From Chloroflexota bacterium (GTDB taxonomy: Bacteria; Chloroflexota; Anaerolineae; B4-G1): a stretch of 64,000 bases of DNA. Positions 44,202 through 53,356 of this stretch are shown piece after piece (positions within the stretch are counted from its first letter, which is position 1; each line of letters starts with the position of its first letter). A model generated the notes under the pieces. It was given only the letters and a program-made list of their open reading frames with translations, did no database searches and was not told where the DNA came from. The stretch lies in assembly GCA_012514315.1 (NCBI GenBank), contig JAAZAN010000023.1:50119-114118 (forward strand). Reading direction: 5' to 3'. The position numbers and the translations under genes are program-made.

Positions 44202-45245
44202 ATGGCAGTGAGGTGGGGCGTTATTGGCGCAGGTGGAATTGCCGACCGGCGTACCATTCCTGAGGGCCTTGTACCCTCGGATCGGTGTGAACTCGTCGCA
44301 GTGATGGATGTTGACGAGTGGCGCGCGAGGACGGTGGCCGACAAGTACGGTGTGCCTGTCTGGACAACGCAGATCGACGACGTCCTGAGTCGGCCGGATG
44401 TTGAGGCTGTCTACATAGCCACGCCGGTCTACCTGCACAAGGATCAGGTGATCGCTGCCGCGTGGGCCGGCAAGCACGTCCTGGTTGAGAAGCCGATGGC
44501 GATGACGTTGACTGACGGTGAGGAGATGTTGTCCGTCTGCTCGGCGCAGGGAGTGAAGTTCGCCGCCGGCTACATGATGCGCTTCCACGCGCATCACCAG
44601 CGACTCAGACAGATGATCGACGAAGGTGTGCTCGGGCAGGTTGTCTTCGGGCGAGCGCAACTAACCTGCTGGTATCCAGAGATTCCCGGAGCGTGGCGAC
44701 AGGACCCTGCGTTGGGTGGCGGCGGGGCGTTCATGGACATGGGGACGCACTGTCTGGATCTCCTGGAAATGTTGATTGGTCCGGTGAAGCGGGTGGCAGC
44801 CTTCATGAGCACGTTGACATTTGGCTATGCCGTGGAGGACACGGCAACGGTCCTTGTCGAGTTCGAGAATGGCGCGCAGGGCGTCGTTGATGTGAGCTTC
44901 AATGTGCCGGACGATGCGGCGCAGAACGTTCTGGAGATCCGCGGCACGAAGGGGCTGGTACTGGCGGACCACACTGTGGGTCAGGATGCGGGAGGGCATA
45001 TGATCGCCTACCTCCCACAGGATATCGTTGGATACGATGCCAGTCAGGTGCGTGAGGGAGGGAGCATCGCCAAGCCGGTAGAGGTCAACCCGGTCAACAT
45101 GTATCGCGCCGAGGTGGAGCATTTTGTTGACTGCATCGAGCGAGACGTGCAGCCGGTGGTCGGTGGAGCTGAAGCCCTCCACGCGTTGCGTCTGACACTG
45201 GCGGTCTACGAGGCGGCCCGCACGGGTTGTGTCGCCGCTCTGTGA
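44202..45245 (+). CDS. Gfo/Idh/MocA family oxidoreductase
   Basis: The 347-residue product starts with the Rossmann motif GVIGAGGIAD and has EKPMA with the catalytic Lys near 98, then GGGAFMDMGTHCLDL with the DxGxH segment. It should oxidise a sugar or cyclitol hydroxyl with NAD(P). Placed 63 bases after the aminotransferase, it could produce the keto group that the aminotransferase then converts, as in scyllo-inosamine or UDP-amino sugar pathways. It differs from the 6597 paralogue by lacking the Cys-rich insertion. Confidence 0.92.
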   Translation: MAVRWGVIGAGGIADRRTIPEGLVPSDRCELVAVMDVDEWRARTVADKYGVPVWTTQIDDVLSRPDVEAVYIATPVYLHKDQVIAAAWAGKHVLVEKPMAMTLTDGEEMLSVCSAQGVKFAAGYMMRFHAHHQRLRQMIDEGVLGQVVFGRAQLTCWYPEIPGAWRQDPALGGGGAFMDMGTHCLDLLEMLIGPVKRVAAFMSTLTFGYAVEDTATVLVEFENGAQGVVDVSFNVPDDAAQNVLEIRGTKGLVLADHTVGQDAGGHMIAYLPQDIVGYDASQVREGGSIAKPVEVNPVNMYRAEVEHFVDCIERDVQPVVGGAEALHALRLTLAVYEAARTGCVAAL

Positions 45246-45384
45246 CGCCACTTTGGGCGCGAGCAGTGCACCTTGATCCGAGCAAGGGGCCCGGCTCGCG
45301 CCTGTGTTGTGTACAGGAAGGTGGAACGCCGTTGGTTCAAAGACCTGGCCGCTTCGACAACATCATTGCGAATTGAGACCATCT

Positions 45385-46503
45385 ATGCGATATACTCTGC
45401 GTGTTCCCGCCCGCGTTAACATCCTCGGCAACCCTGCCGACGGAAACGAGGGCGCCTATGCCACAATCTCAGCCGCCATCGACACATACGCTGGAGCGAC
45501 CGTCCAGCCGGCGAACGGTGTGTGTCTTGAGGCGACAACACCTGCGGGTGAGCCACTGGAAAGCGTGGTCTGCGAGGGCTTGCCGCCCTACGCGTACGAT
45601 GGCCATCTGGATCTCCCAAAGGCGGCCTTTAACGGACTGTACGCGTACAGTGCGGAGTTCCGCGATCGCCTGAAGGATAACGGTGGTGTGCGGGTGTCGA
45701 TCTGGACCGACGTGCCGCGTCAGTCAGGACTGGGCGGTTCATCGGTGTTGGTGCTGTTAACCCTCGCCGGGCTGCGAGCGTTCTATCAGCTTGATCCCTG
45801 GGTTCACAATGATTACGTCATTTCGGAGTTGTGTCAGCGGATTGAGGGCTACGAGCTGGGCATAACCTGCGGGTTTGCTGACCGCTACGTGCCGATCTTC
45901 GGCGGCCTGGCCTACTTGGACTATCGGGGCAAACTCCACCACAAGCCGATTGGCGAGGAACCGTTCGTCACCTATGAGCGCCTGGATGCCTGGGTTTCGG
46001 ACCTGCCGTTGGTGATTGCGTACACCGGTTTGCTGCGTGATTCGGGCGATGTGCATCGGATTCTGCGGGGGCGCTACCTGGAAGAGCACGCGCGCTGCTA
46101 TGGGGGGAGCGACAGTTCGTTTATGCTCGATGTGATGGAGCGGGTCGGTGATACCGCCTGGCGCGGGAAGATGGCGCTTCTGCGCCGCGATTGGGCTGAG
46201 TTTGGACGATTGATGGCCGAGAACCACGAGCTGGTCGATCAGATGATGGCGTTCTGTGGTCTGCCGGGTGGGGCGGGCGAAGCGAATAACGCGCTGATCC
46301 GTGTAGCGCTATCTCATGGGGCGCTGGCGGCCAAGCTCACTGGGGCGGGCGGAGGTGGGTCGGTCTTCGCGCTGGCCCAGCCAGGTACGGAGGATCGCCT
46401 GGTGGATGCCCTTCGGCTGGCTGCCACCGAGCTGAAACTAGATAGGGCCAGGGTATGGCGTGCCCACGTCGAGCCGGTCGGCTTAAGGATCACCGTGGAG
46501 TGA
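45385..46503 (+). CDS. GHMP-superfamily sugar kinase
   Basis: The 372-residue protein shows the three GHMP motifs: an N-terminal PARVNILGNPAD, the ATP-binding VPRQSGLGGSSVLVL and the C-terminal KLTGAGGGGSVFAL. Members phosphorylate sugars at C1 or mevalonate-type alcohols. With a nucleotidyltransferase directly downstream, a sugar 1-kinase similar to glucuronokinase, fucokinase or heptose kinase fits best: kinase, then pyrophosphorylase, gives an NDP-sugar. The ATG at 45385 is chosen because it begins the conserved motif; the preceding 27 codons look non-coding. A weak inverted repeat (GGCGCGAGC...GCTCGCGCC) lies in the gap upstream. Confidence 0.88.
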   Translation: MRYTLRVPARVNILGNPADGNEGAYATISAAIDTYAGATVQPANGVCLEATTPAGEPLESVVCEGLPPYAYDGHLDLPKAAFNGLYAYSAEFRDRLKDNGGVRVSIWTDVPRQSGLGGSSVLVLLTLAGLRAFYQLDPWVHNDYVISELCQRIEGYELGITCGFADRYVPIFGGLAYLDYRGKLHHKPIGEEPFVTYERLDAWVSDLPLVIAYTGLLRDSGDVHRILRGRYLEEHARCYGGSDSSFMLDVMERVGDTAWRGKMALLRRDWAEFGRLMAENHELVDQMMAFCGLPGGAGEANNALIRVALSHGALAAKLTGAGGGGSVFALAQPGTEDRLVDALRLAATELKLDRARVWRAHVEPVGLRITVE

Positions 46504-46565
46504 CCGTCCCCGATGTTCGCGGTGATCTGTTGGATGCAGAGAGACAATAGGTGAGGGGGCGCCTG

Positions 46566-47531
46566 GTGCATGCAGTCGTTCTGGCAGCGGGGCGTGGGAC
46601 GCGTCTGAAGCCACTGACTGACGGGCGATCTAAGGCAATGCTGCCGGTGGCCGGTCAGCCGATGATCGCGCGCGTGCTGGAGATGCTCTCGCACGGAGGC
46701 GTGGGGCGCTTTGTAGTGGTTGTACATCCTGATGACGCGCCGTTGATCGAGCTGTTAGGCGGGTCTGAATGGGCAAGTCGGGTGGATCTGGCCTATCAGG
46801 TGCGCCGTGAGGGTATGGCTGCTGCGTTGCAGTGTGCCGTCCCATTCATTCAGGCAAGTGGCGATGGTGAGTTCCTCCTGGCTGCCTGCGACAATCTCTA
46901 TCCTGAAGGGCACGTATCCGCACTGATGGCCTATCGCAGGTTCCATGCGCTGGACGCTGCGCTGACGTTCCTGCAGGTGAGCCGGGAACAGATTCCTACG
47001 CTGGCGGTTGTGGCGATGGACGGACAGCTGGTGACATCCATCGTCGAGAAGCCGCGCCCAGAGGACGCTCCCTCCGATCTCGGCGTCCCCTCACTCTACG
47101 CGCTCTCCAATCGCATTCTCCGGCATCTCCCTCACGTGCCGGTATCATCACGAGGTGAACGGGAGTTCCCTGATGTGCTCCGCCTGGCGATCGAAGCGGG
47201 AGATCGTGTCGGCGGACTCACCGTCTCGCAGCGGATGACGCTCACCCGCCCCGCCGATCTTCTGGCGCTGAACATCGACCGGCTTCGTGCTGATTCGGCG
47301 GCAGTGGGGATCGACATCGCTTTCCCTGAGGACGTGGTGATCCATCACCCCGTCCGCGTCGAATCAGGCGCCGAGATCGGCAGGGGTTGCCAGCTTGGCC
47401 CCGACGTCTACGTAGAGACGGGCGGCCGAATCGGTCCGGGCGCACGAGTGCGTCGGACCGTCATCCTGCGCGGGGCTGCTATTCCCGCCGGAGCGAGCGT
47501 CGAGGATACCGTGGTCTCAGGGACGGGCTGA
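46566..47531 (+). CDS. Sugar-1-phosphate nucleotidyltransferase with left-handed helix tail
   Basis: The 321-residue product has the pyrophosphorylase signature LAAGRGTRLKPLTDGRSKAMLPV at the N-terminus and a C-terminal series of hexapeptide repeats (VVIHHPVRVESGAEIGRGCQLG) that form a left-handed beta-helix. It should convert a sugar 1-phosphate and NTP to an NDP-sugar, acting on the product of the GHMP kinase. The GTG at 46566 has GAGGGGG upstream; an alternative GTG lies at 46551. Its end overlaps the convergent GNAT gene by 15 bases. Confidence 0.88.
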   Translation: MHAVVLAAGRGTRLKPLTDGRSKAMLPVAGQPMIARVLEMLSHGGVGRFVVVVHPDDAPLIELLGGSEWASRVDLAYQVRREGMAAALQCAVPFIQASGDGEFLLAACDNLYPEGHVSALMAYRRFHALDAALTFLQVSREQIPTLAVVAMDGQLVTSIVEKPRPEDAPSDLGVPSLYALSNRILRHLPHVPVSSRGEREFPDVLRLAIEAGDRVGGLTVSQRMTLTRPADLLALNIDRLRADSAAVGIDIAFPEDVVIHHPVRVESGAEIGRGCQLGPDVYVETGGRIGPGARVRRTVILRGAAIPAGASVEDTVVSGTG

Positions 47532-48101
47532 CATACGCCAGTACCGCAGTCCGTCGTCCCCAGTGAACTCATCGGTCCGTACGAACCCAAAGCGGCTGTA
47601 GATGTGCTGGGCGACCAGATTGTCCTGGACGACGGTCAGATCAACCTGTTGAAGCCTCTGTTGCTTCGCCCAATCCATCACCGCCCCCATCAAGCGGGTT
47701 CCCAGCCCGCGGCCGTGATAGGCGTCGGAGACCGCGAGTCCGAACGTCGGGGCGGCGCTGTCCAACTCCCAGATGAAGCACCAGCCGACGATCTGGCCGT
47801 TATGCCACGCGACGAGATCCATGCGGGTATCCCGATCCGCCATATTGTCGAGGACGATCTCGTCGCACGTCGAGCGTGTCGTGGTCTGGCCCAGGGGTCG
47901 GAAGGTTCGTTTTGACGCGTGGCTGAGTCCGTTATAGAAGACGGCGAGGTCGTGAGCGTCCCCGGTGGCGAGACGGCGGATCCGGATGTCGTCCGGTCTG
48001 TCCGGACGTGTGGAAGTACGTCCCGCTGCATCACGGATTGAGGACTGTGATTGAGCGTCGGAAGGACTCGATGACACAGCCGGCCGGCGCATACTCTCCA
48101 T
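47517..48101 (-). CDS. GNAT-family N-acetyltransferase
   Basis: The 194-residue protein has a GNAT domain at about 38-190, with the acetyl-CoA motif A region VSDAYHGRGLGTRLMGAVMDWA (Q/R-x-x-G-x-G/A type) and VVQDNLVAQHIYSRFGF. The N-terminal 35 residues are low complexity. Substrate is unknown; this class acetylates small amines, antibiotics or protein N-termini. The ATG follows GGAGGA. It lies 32 bases downstream of mreB on the same strand and may be cotranscribed. Confidence 0.88.
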   Translation of the reverse strand: MESMRRPAVSSSPSDAQSQSSIRDAAGRTSTRPDRPDDIRIRRLATGDAHDLAVFYNGLSHASKRTFRPLGQTTTRSTCDEIVLDNMADRDTRMDLVAWHNGQIVGWCFIWELDSAAPTFGLAVSDAYHGRGLGTRLMGAVMDWAKQQRLQQVDLTVVQDNLVAQHIYSRFGFVRTDEFTGDDGLRYWRMSARP

Positions 48102-48132
48102 ATCCTCCGGAACGCCGCTGGAGAGGCCCGCG

Positions 48133-49140
48133 CTATCCTATACTGGGGACCACGCGGCGCAGCACCTCGTAGTGTTCGAGAGCGCGTCCTGCCCCGAGCG
48201 CCACACAGGCGATAGGGGCATCGGCGACGTAGGCCGCCACGCCGGTCTCGCGCGAGATCAGATCCGCGACGTTGCGCAGCAATGACCCGCCGCCGACGAG
48301 GACGATGCCGCGATCAATGATATCGGACGATAGCTCAGGAGGCGTCTTCTCCAGAACGGACTTGACCACGCCAGTGACTGCGTCCAGTGGCTCCGCCAGC
48401 GCCTCGACTACCTCGTTGGTACTGATGGTGATCGTGCGCGGCAAGCCTGCTACCTGATCGCGCCCCTGAACCTCCATGTGGAGCTCATCCACCACAGGCA
48501 GGGCCGATCCGATGTTGATCTTGATCGCTTCGGCCGTTGGCTGGCCGATGATGAGATTGTGTTTGCGGCGAACGTACCCCGCGATAGCCTCGTCGAATCG
48601 AAGGCCGCCCACGCGCACAGAGCTGGCCACGACGATGCCGTTCATCGCGACCACCGCAGACTCACTGGCGCCGCCGCCCATATCCAGCACGAGGTTGCCA
48701 GAGGGAGAACCAACGGGAAGACCAGCCCCCAGGGCTCCTGCCAGAGGTTCCGGAATCAAGTGCGCTCGGCCCGCACCAGCCTCCAGTGCGGCTTCCCGGA
48801 CGGCGCGTTCCTCCACGCTGGTGACGCCGTACGGCACACTCACCATCACTCGTGGCTTGATGATGCGCAGACCCCCGGAGGCTTTGCGGATGAAGTACTC
48901 CAGCATGCGCTCTGTGACACGATAGTCGGCGATGACCCCATCGCGCATTGGACGGATGACCTCGATGGCCTCCGGCGTGCGCCCCAGCATAGCCTTGGCT
49001 TCCTCGCCTACCGCCACGATCCGGTAGTCATCGGTGGTCACGGCGACGACGGACGGCTCCTGTAATACGATTCCGCGCCCGCGGACGTGCACCAACACGT
49101 TGACCGTGCCTAGGTCGATCCCCAGTTGCTTCTCGAACAT
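48133..49140 (-). CDS. mreB: Rod-shape determining protein MreB (bacterial actin)
   Basis: The 335-residue protein matches MreB throughout: [28 protein letters not shown] for phosphate 1, [13 protein letters not shown] for phosphate 2 and [15 protein letters not shown] near the adenosine site. MreB filaments position elongation peptidoglycan synthases in rod-shaped cells. Unlike many genomes, no mreC, mreD or rodA follows; a GNAT gene does. The usual GIDLGTaNT reads GIDLGTVNV, a mild departure. A promoter predicts a long leader of about 170 nt. Confidence 0.93.
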   Translation of the reverse strand: MFEKQLGIDLGTVNVLVHVRGRGIVLQEPSVVAVTTDDYRIVAVGEEAKAMLGRTPEAIEVIRPMRDGVIADYRVTERMLEYFIRKASGGLRIIKPRVMVSVPYGVTSVEERAVREAALEAGAGRAHLIPEPLAGALGAGLPVGSPSGNLVLDMGGGASESAVVAMNGIVVASSVRVGGLRFDEAIAGYVRRKHNLIIGQPTAEAIKINIGSALPVVDELHMEVQGRDQVAGLPRTITISTNEVVEALAEPLDAVTGVVKSVLEKTPPELSSDIIDRGIVLVGGGSLLRNVADLISRETGVAAYVADAPIACVALGAGRALEHYEVLRRVVPSIG

Positions 49141-49315
49141 CTAGTCTCCTTGCCGCAAGCGTTGAGCCAGGCGATTTCCGCGTCTGGGGCAATCCCTTCA
49201 CTGCACGGGATCTTCCCTGTCACAGGCCTGGTGATGTTGAGTCCAATCCAAGTGACCGGACCGGACGAGTCGCCCCGCATCCGAAACGCTGTGCATGCAA
49301 CGCTCAAGCGGTCCG

Positions 49316-49343
49316 ATCATACACGAATTTGGGTATTTGTCCA
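49316..49343 (-). promoter_or_regulatory. Promoter of mreB
   Basis: On the minus strand TGGACA (49338-49343), 16 bp, TATGAT (49316-49321). The implied 5' untranslated region is about 170 nt, long enough for a regulatory structure, but I recognise no known riboswitch in it. The rest of the gap to 49438 shows nothing. Confidence 0.5.
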
Positions 49344-49438
49344 GCGAGTGGCGTCAATCGCCGGGCCTCTCGACGGCCTGCTGGCGTCACTCGCCGCGAA
49401 TTGTGCCCTGATCTGCTCTCAGACAGTGAAAGCGCGGG

Positions 49439-50374
49439 CTATCGATTGGAGAACAGGTAACGGAACAATTCGCGGCGCCACGGTCTCTTGCGGCGCAGGT
49501 ACTGCAGGCAGTTGCTGAACTGACATGGCTCGAAGCCAAAGTGGTTGCGGACGGCGCGGAGCTCGGTGGCCTGGCCAGCGTCTAGCATGTCGAGCCACCA
49601 GATCGGGATCGGGTTGCGCACGACAAACGGATTCAAGATCTGACTGATCTGTCTCACCAGACCCATACGGATGGGCCGAATGCTGCGGTGTATACCGAGG
49701 GCATCCAGGACCTGAGCCATCATCTGCGGGTATGTGAAGTGCTCCGGCCCGCCCACGGGCACAGTCTGCCCGATCAGATTGCGCCCCATCGTCGCCGCGA
49801 TGACACATCGGGCCAGGTCGTCGATCCAGATCGGCTGGAAGTGGGTCATCCCTGTGTCAGGTATCGGGAGGAGTATCGGCAGCGTCTTGGCAATCATCGC
49901 CACAACGTTGGTCAATATGTCCTCCTCGCCATAGCTGATCGATGCCTGAATGATCGTGTAGTCCAGTCCGCTGGCCGTGATCAGCGCCTCGGCCTCGCCT
50001 CGCAGTCGTGCAGTTGGGTACGCCGAGGTACGCAAGGCGCCCAGCCGGCTCAGGTAGATGATCCGTCGGATGCCGGTCTTCTTCATTGCGTCGATCAGTA
50101 CGGCGGTCGCCTGAAGGTGGTCGACTCCAGTTTCACTGGATGCGAGATCGGATTCCTCGACGGAGTGGGCAACTACCGAAGCTCCCGCCAGCGCCTCGCG
50201 TAGTGCTATTGGATCGCTCATACTGGCCGACACTGTCCTGCATGGGACGCCCCGGGGGAGGCGCTGCTCGCGTCTGGATGGCTGCAGCAGACAGCAGAAT
50301 TCGCGTTCGACGCCTGTAAGCTGACGCGCGATCGCTCGACCTACTTCGCTCGTGGCATCGGTGATCAGCAGCAT
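49439..50374 (-). CDS. NAD(P)-binding atypical SDR (NmrA/NDUFA9-like)
   Basis: The 311-residue product starts MLLITDATSEVGRAIARQLTG, a slightly altered form of the GATGxxG nucleotide motif, and has YLSRLGALR and SGLDYTIIQASISYGEEDI typical of extended or atypical SDRs. The altered motif (DATSEVG) suggests weaker nucleotide binding or a sensor role, as in NmrA-type proteins. The ATG at 50374 follows GAGGAGG and a TGCTATAAT promoter at 50397-50405, so the longer frame is rejected. It is the only gene of its transcription unit. Confidence 0.8.
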   Translation of the reverse strand: MLLITDATSEVGRAIARQLTGVEREFCCLLQPSRREQRLPRGVPCRTVSASMSDPIALREALAGASVVAHSVEESDLASSETGVDHLQATAVLIDAMKKTGIRRIIYLSRLGALRTSAYPTARLRGEAEALITASGLDYTIIQASISYGEEDILTNVVAMIAKTLPILLPIPDTGMTHFQPIWIDDLARCVIAATMGRNLIGQTVPVGGPEHFTYPQMMAQVLDALGIHRSIRPIRMGLVRQISQILNPFVVRNPIPIWWLDMLDAGQATELRAVRNHFGFEPCQFSNCLQYLRRKRPWRRELFRYLFSNR

Positions 50375-50676
50375 ATTCCTCCTCAATCGCGGTAGGATTA
50401 TAGCATCGAAGCACGAACCGGCAAACATTGCCCTGGGTGTTCAAGTGATCCATACTGAGGCCCCACGTCCAGCGCGAGGCCACGACTCGTAGACCAGGTT
50501 GCCGCCTGTGGCGACGATCGTATACTGCACCGCAGGGGAGCCGTCGATGCGATGTCGTCGACAGGCCCGGGCGATTCCGATAGCCCGGAGCAGTACGGCG
50601 TCTTCACTCTGGATGGCCTCGTTCTGTGCCCGTATCTCTCGGGTATTTCCGACGTCCTAATATATAGGAGACTGGA
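50375..50676. other. Intergenic region with SDR promoter and an orphan open frame
   Basis: The minus strand carries an extended -10 (TGCTATAAT at 50397-50405) for the SDR gene. A minus-strand frame from about 50661 to a TGA at 50441-50443 reads convincingly like protein (REIRAQNEAIQSEDAVLLRA) but has no ATG, GTG or TTG start. It could be a decayed gene or a chance frame. The plus strand ends with AGGAG for the sigma factor. Confidence 0.4.
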
Positions 50677-51225
50677 TTGGATTCGACCCAGGCAGCATTG
50701 CTGAAGCGAGTACGGAGCTGGGATCAGGACGCTCTGACCCAGGTGTACGACGAGTATGCACCCGCGCTATATCGCTACGCCTATCGGTTGACGGGGCATC
50801 GGGAGACGGCGCAAGAGATCGTGTCGGAGACATTCCACCGCTTCCTGCTGGCGCTGAAGCGTGGCGGGGGGCCTGACGAGAACCTGAGGGCATGGCTCTA
50901 TCGCGTGGCGCACAATCTGGTGATCGACCAGCGACGGCGACAGCCGCCTCTCGATCCCCTTCCAATTGAGGAAGCGCCGGATGTGGCTGTGCATGAGGCC
51001 TATGACGAACGTGTCATCCGGAGAGAAATGGTGGCTCAGGCGCGGGCGGCACTGCAACACCTGACCTCATTGCAGCAGCAGGTTGTCGCGCTGCGGTTCC
51101 TGGAGGGTCTGAGCAACGAAGAGGTCGCTGAGATTGTTGGCCGAAACGTTGGGGCGGTGAAGGCGCTGCAGCACAGAGCACTGAACGCCCTGCGACGGAT
51201 TCTGGAGGGAGATGATGGAGACTGA
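50677..51225 (+). CDS. ECF sigma factor (sigma-70 family)
   Basis: The 182-residue protein has region 2 (YDEYAPALYRYAYRLTGHRETAQEIVSETFHRFL) and region 4 (LTSLQQQVVALRFLEGLSNEEVAEIVGRNVGAVKALQHRALNALRR), linked by a charged spacer without sigma domain 3, as in extracytoplasmic-function sigma factors. It should direct RNA polymerase to a small stress or envelope regulon. The TTG start is preceded by AGGAG at ideal spacing. The downstream gene overlaps by 14 bases and encodes a membrane protein that probably acts as its partner. Confidence 0.93.
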   Translation: MDSTQAALLKRVRSWDQDALTQVYDEYAPALYRYAYRLTGHRETAQEIVSETFHRFLLALKRGGGPDENLRAWLYRVAHNLVIDQRRRQPPLDPLPIEEAPDVAVHEAYDERVIRREMVAQARAALQHLTSLQQQVVALRFLEGLSNEEVAEIVGRNVGAVKALQHRALNALRRILEGDDGD

Positions 51226-52357
51226 CGAGCGTCTGGCGCCCGGCGAGGGTGATATCCGATTGGACAGAGCGATGGATCTCTTGAGAACAGTGCCAGCAGC
51301 GGATCCTGCTGACTGGCTTCGTGCACGCGAGTGCTTCCTGGCGGAGGCGCGCCGATTGGCTCAGGAACCCGTATCCGCGGCGTGCGTACCGCGTCATACT
51401 ACTTGGAAGACTCGACTGGCAGCCTTCCTATCAATCGACTGGAGGGAAAGACCAATGATGGCTTTAGCGAAAGTTCTCGTGGTAATTGCGGTTCTGTTTG
51501 GCGGCGGCGTGGGGGCAGTCAACGCGATGGAGGACAGTCTGCCTGGTTCCCCGCTCTATGCGGCCAAGCTATCGATCGAGGATTGGCGGTTGTCCCGTTC
51601 AGGCGACAACGGCGCCGTTATGGAGCGGACTTTGGCGATGGCTCAGCAGCGTGTGGATGAGGCGCGCCGATTGACCGAGCGGGGCGATCCAGTACCGACC
51701 GAACTGGCCAACCGGTACGAGATGCACGTGCATTTGGCGCTGCAGACGATGGGAATGTTGGCTGAACCAGCGCGCAGTCAGGTACAATCGCGACTGGACG
51801 ACGAGCTGGCGCTTCAGCTGCAGACGATGATGCAGGTTGCCGAGCGTGCTCACCAGCTTCGGGGTGTGGACGAGGCGCCGGGCATTGCGCTGATGACGCG
51901 CACGATGCAGCAGACGCGATCTGCCCTCTCCGATGGGGGTGATCCGACGATTGACCCAGCGCAGGACCAGATGCAGCAACGACAGCGGGACCAGTTACAA
52001 CAGCCACAGCAGGACCAGGCGCAACAGCAGCAGCCTGAGCAGACACACCAGAGACAGCAGGAACAGACACGGCAGCAACAGTCCGAGCAGGAACAGGCCG
52101 GGCCACAGCAGCAGGACCAGCCACCGTCGCAGCCACAGCAGGAACAGGAACAACAACAGGAGCAGTCGCGGCAACTACAACAGGACCAGCCGCAGCCACA
52201 GCAGCAACAGCAACAGGAACAGGAACAGGAACAGCAACAGGAACAGGAACAGCAACAGGAACAGGAACAGCAACAGGAACAGGAACAGCAACATGCCGCA
52301 CCCGATCAGCAACCATCCGGGTCTTCCACGCCGCCGACGTCGGGATCGAAGAGATAG
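51212..52357 (+). CDS. DUF5667-like membrane partner of the ECF sigma factor with Gln/Glu-rich tail
   Basis: The 381-residue product has a cytoplasmic N-terminal part of about 85 residues, one membrane helix (about 88-108), an extracytoplasmic region of DUF5667 type (NAMEDSLPGSPLYAAKLSIEDWRLS) with amphipathic helices, and a C-terminal low-complexity tail (about 250-365) made mostly of Gln with Glu, Pro and Asp. Proteins of this layout next to ECF genes are thought to regulate the sigma factor. The N-terminal region lacks the HxxxCxxC motif of zinc anti-sigma factors. The start codon lies inside the sigma gene, giving tight coupling. Confidence 0.8.
   Translation: MMETDERLAPGEGDIRLDRAMDLLRTVPAADPADWLRARECFLAEARRLAQEPVSAACVPRHTTWKTRLAAFLSIDWRERPMMALAKVLVVIAVLFGGGVGAVNAMEDSLPGSPLYAAKLSIEDWRLSRSGDNGAVMERTLAMAQQRVDEARRLTERGDPVPTELANRYEMHVHLALQTMGMLAEPARSQVQSRLDDELALQLQTMMQVAERAHQLRGVDEAPGIALMTRTMQQTRSALSDGGDPTIDPAQDQMQQRQRDQLQQPQQDQAQQQQPEQTHQRQQEQTRQQQSEQEQAGPQQQDQPPSQPQQEQEQQQEQSRQLQQDQPQPQQQQQQEQEQEQQQEQEQQQEQEQQQEQEQQHAAPDQQPSGSSTPPTSGSKR
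52205..52291 (+). repeat. Degenerate CAG/GAA tandem repeats encoding the Gln/Glu tail
   Basis: The unit CAACAGGAACAGGAACAG (QQEQEQ, 18 bp) occurs about four times in tandem, with shorter CAG-rich units before it. Variation in copy number by slippage would change tail length without breaking the frame. Confidence 0.85.
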
Positions 52358-52412
52358 TCATTGATCGTGCGATAGCGCTCGGGCCGCCTCAAAGTGGGCT
52401 GAGCCCGACGAC

Positions 52413-52446
52413 AGAAGTCCCTGGCCGCACCCGGCCAGGGACTTCT
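52413..52446 (+). terminator. Terminator-like hairpin after the sigma/DUF5667 operon
   Basis: A perfect 15-bp stem (52413-52427 with 52432-52446) closes a four-base loop about 55 bases after the stop codon. It lacks a T run (followed by CGTTCTGG), so efficiency as an intrinsic terminator is uncertain. Confidence 0.65.
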
Positions 52447-52503
52447 CGTTCTGGAGAGGCATTCCGATGGGACGCCGGGCGGTCACCCGCGCTGGGCGCC
52501 AAT

Positions 52504-52533
52504 TTGACAATCCTGTAATCCCTGTTGTATAGT
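52504..52533 (+). promoter_or_regulatory. Promoter of radC, predicted near-leaderless
   Basis: TTGACA (52504-52509), 18 bp, TATAGT (52528-52533). Transcription should begin near 52540, three bases before the ATG at 52543. The -10 overlaps the in-frame upstream TTG and ATG, which are therefore unlikely starts. Confidence 0.65.
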
Positions 52534-52542
52534 ATGGACGTC

Positions 52543-53253
52543 ATGGAAGATGACGCTGCGACAGGGTACGGATTGACCATCAAGGAGCTGCCCACAGACC
52601 TGCGTCCACGCGAGCGTCTGGCTCAAGCCGGCGAGGGAGCGCTCTCCACCGCCGAGCTGCTGGCCATCGTGCTGCGCACCGGAGTGGGCGGCGAGAACGT
52701 GCTATCGCTGGCGACGCGCCTGCTGTCCGCATATGGGGGGCTGCCGGGCTTGGCCAGAGCCACGTTCGCCGAACTGCAGGTAGTCAAGGGGTTGGGACCG
52801 GCGAAGTCGGCTCAGCTCAAAGCGGCGCTCGAACTGGGGCGCCGCATGCTGGTGGCGTCGCCCGATCAGCGGTTCGTGGTTCGCTCGCCAGCGGATGTTG
52901 CTCAGTTGTTGATGGCGGAGATGGCTCATCTGGAGCAAGAGCACTTTCGTGTGCTCTACCTGGATACGCGCAATCATGTGCTTGGGTCGGCGACACTCTA
53001 CGTTGGGAGTCTGAATGCGTCGCATATCCGCGTGGCTGAGGTATTCCGAGACGCTGTCAAACGCAACTGCGCCGCGATCATTGTCGCCCACAACCACCCG
53101 TCGGGAGACCCGACGCCGTCGCCAGAGGATGTCAACGTGACACGTCAATTGACTCAAGCGGGGCGGTTGCTCGATATCGAACTGCTGGATCATCTGGTCG
53201 TCGGACAGCAGCGCTTCGTCAGCCTGCGCGAACGTGGACTGGGGTTTGAGTGA
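52543..53253 (+). CDS. radC: RadC family protein (JAB/MPN metalloprotease-like fold)
   Basis: The 236-residue product has an N-terminal helix-hairpin-helix part ([34 protein letters not shown]) and the C-terminal JAMM-type metal motif [14 protein letters not shown]. RadC was once linked to DNA repair but its role is unsettled. Length is normal. The start is set by the overlapping promoter. Confidence 0.92.
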   Translation: MEDDAATGYGLTIKELPTDLRPRERLAQAGEGALSTAELLAIVLRTGVGGENVLSLATRLLSAYGGLPGLARATFAELQVVKGLGPAKSAQLKAALELGRRMLVASPDQRFVVRSPADVAQLLMAEMAHLEQEHFRVLYLDTRNHVLGSATLYVGSLNASHIRVAEVFRDAVKRNCAAIIVAHNHPSGDPTPSPEDVNVTRQLTQAGRLLDIELLDHLVVGQQRFVSLRERGLGFE

Positions 53254-53356
53254 TGCTCCCATGGGGATGAGGTAGGATTCGCTCATCCCTTGCCCGGGCG
53301 CAACGTGTGGAACCCTCTGTCCTTGCCCATCGTCCCTGGTATGCTAGGAGTTCACA

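Noticed and set aside
45255..45302. GGCGCGAGC...GCTCGCGCC inverted repeat before the GHMP kinase
   Set aside because: Nine-base stem with a loop of about 30 bases and no T run; too weak to call a terminator.
49110..49307. 65-aa minus-strand frame in the mreB leader
   Set aside because: Runs into mreB in another frame and has no ribosome site.
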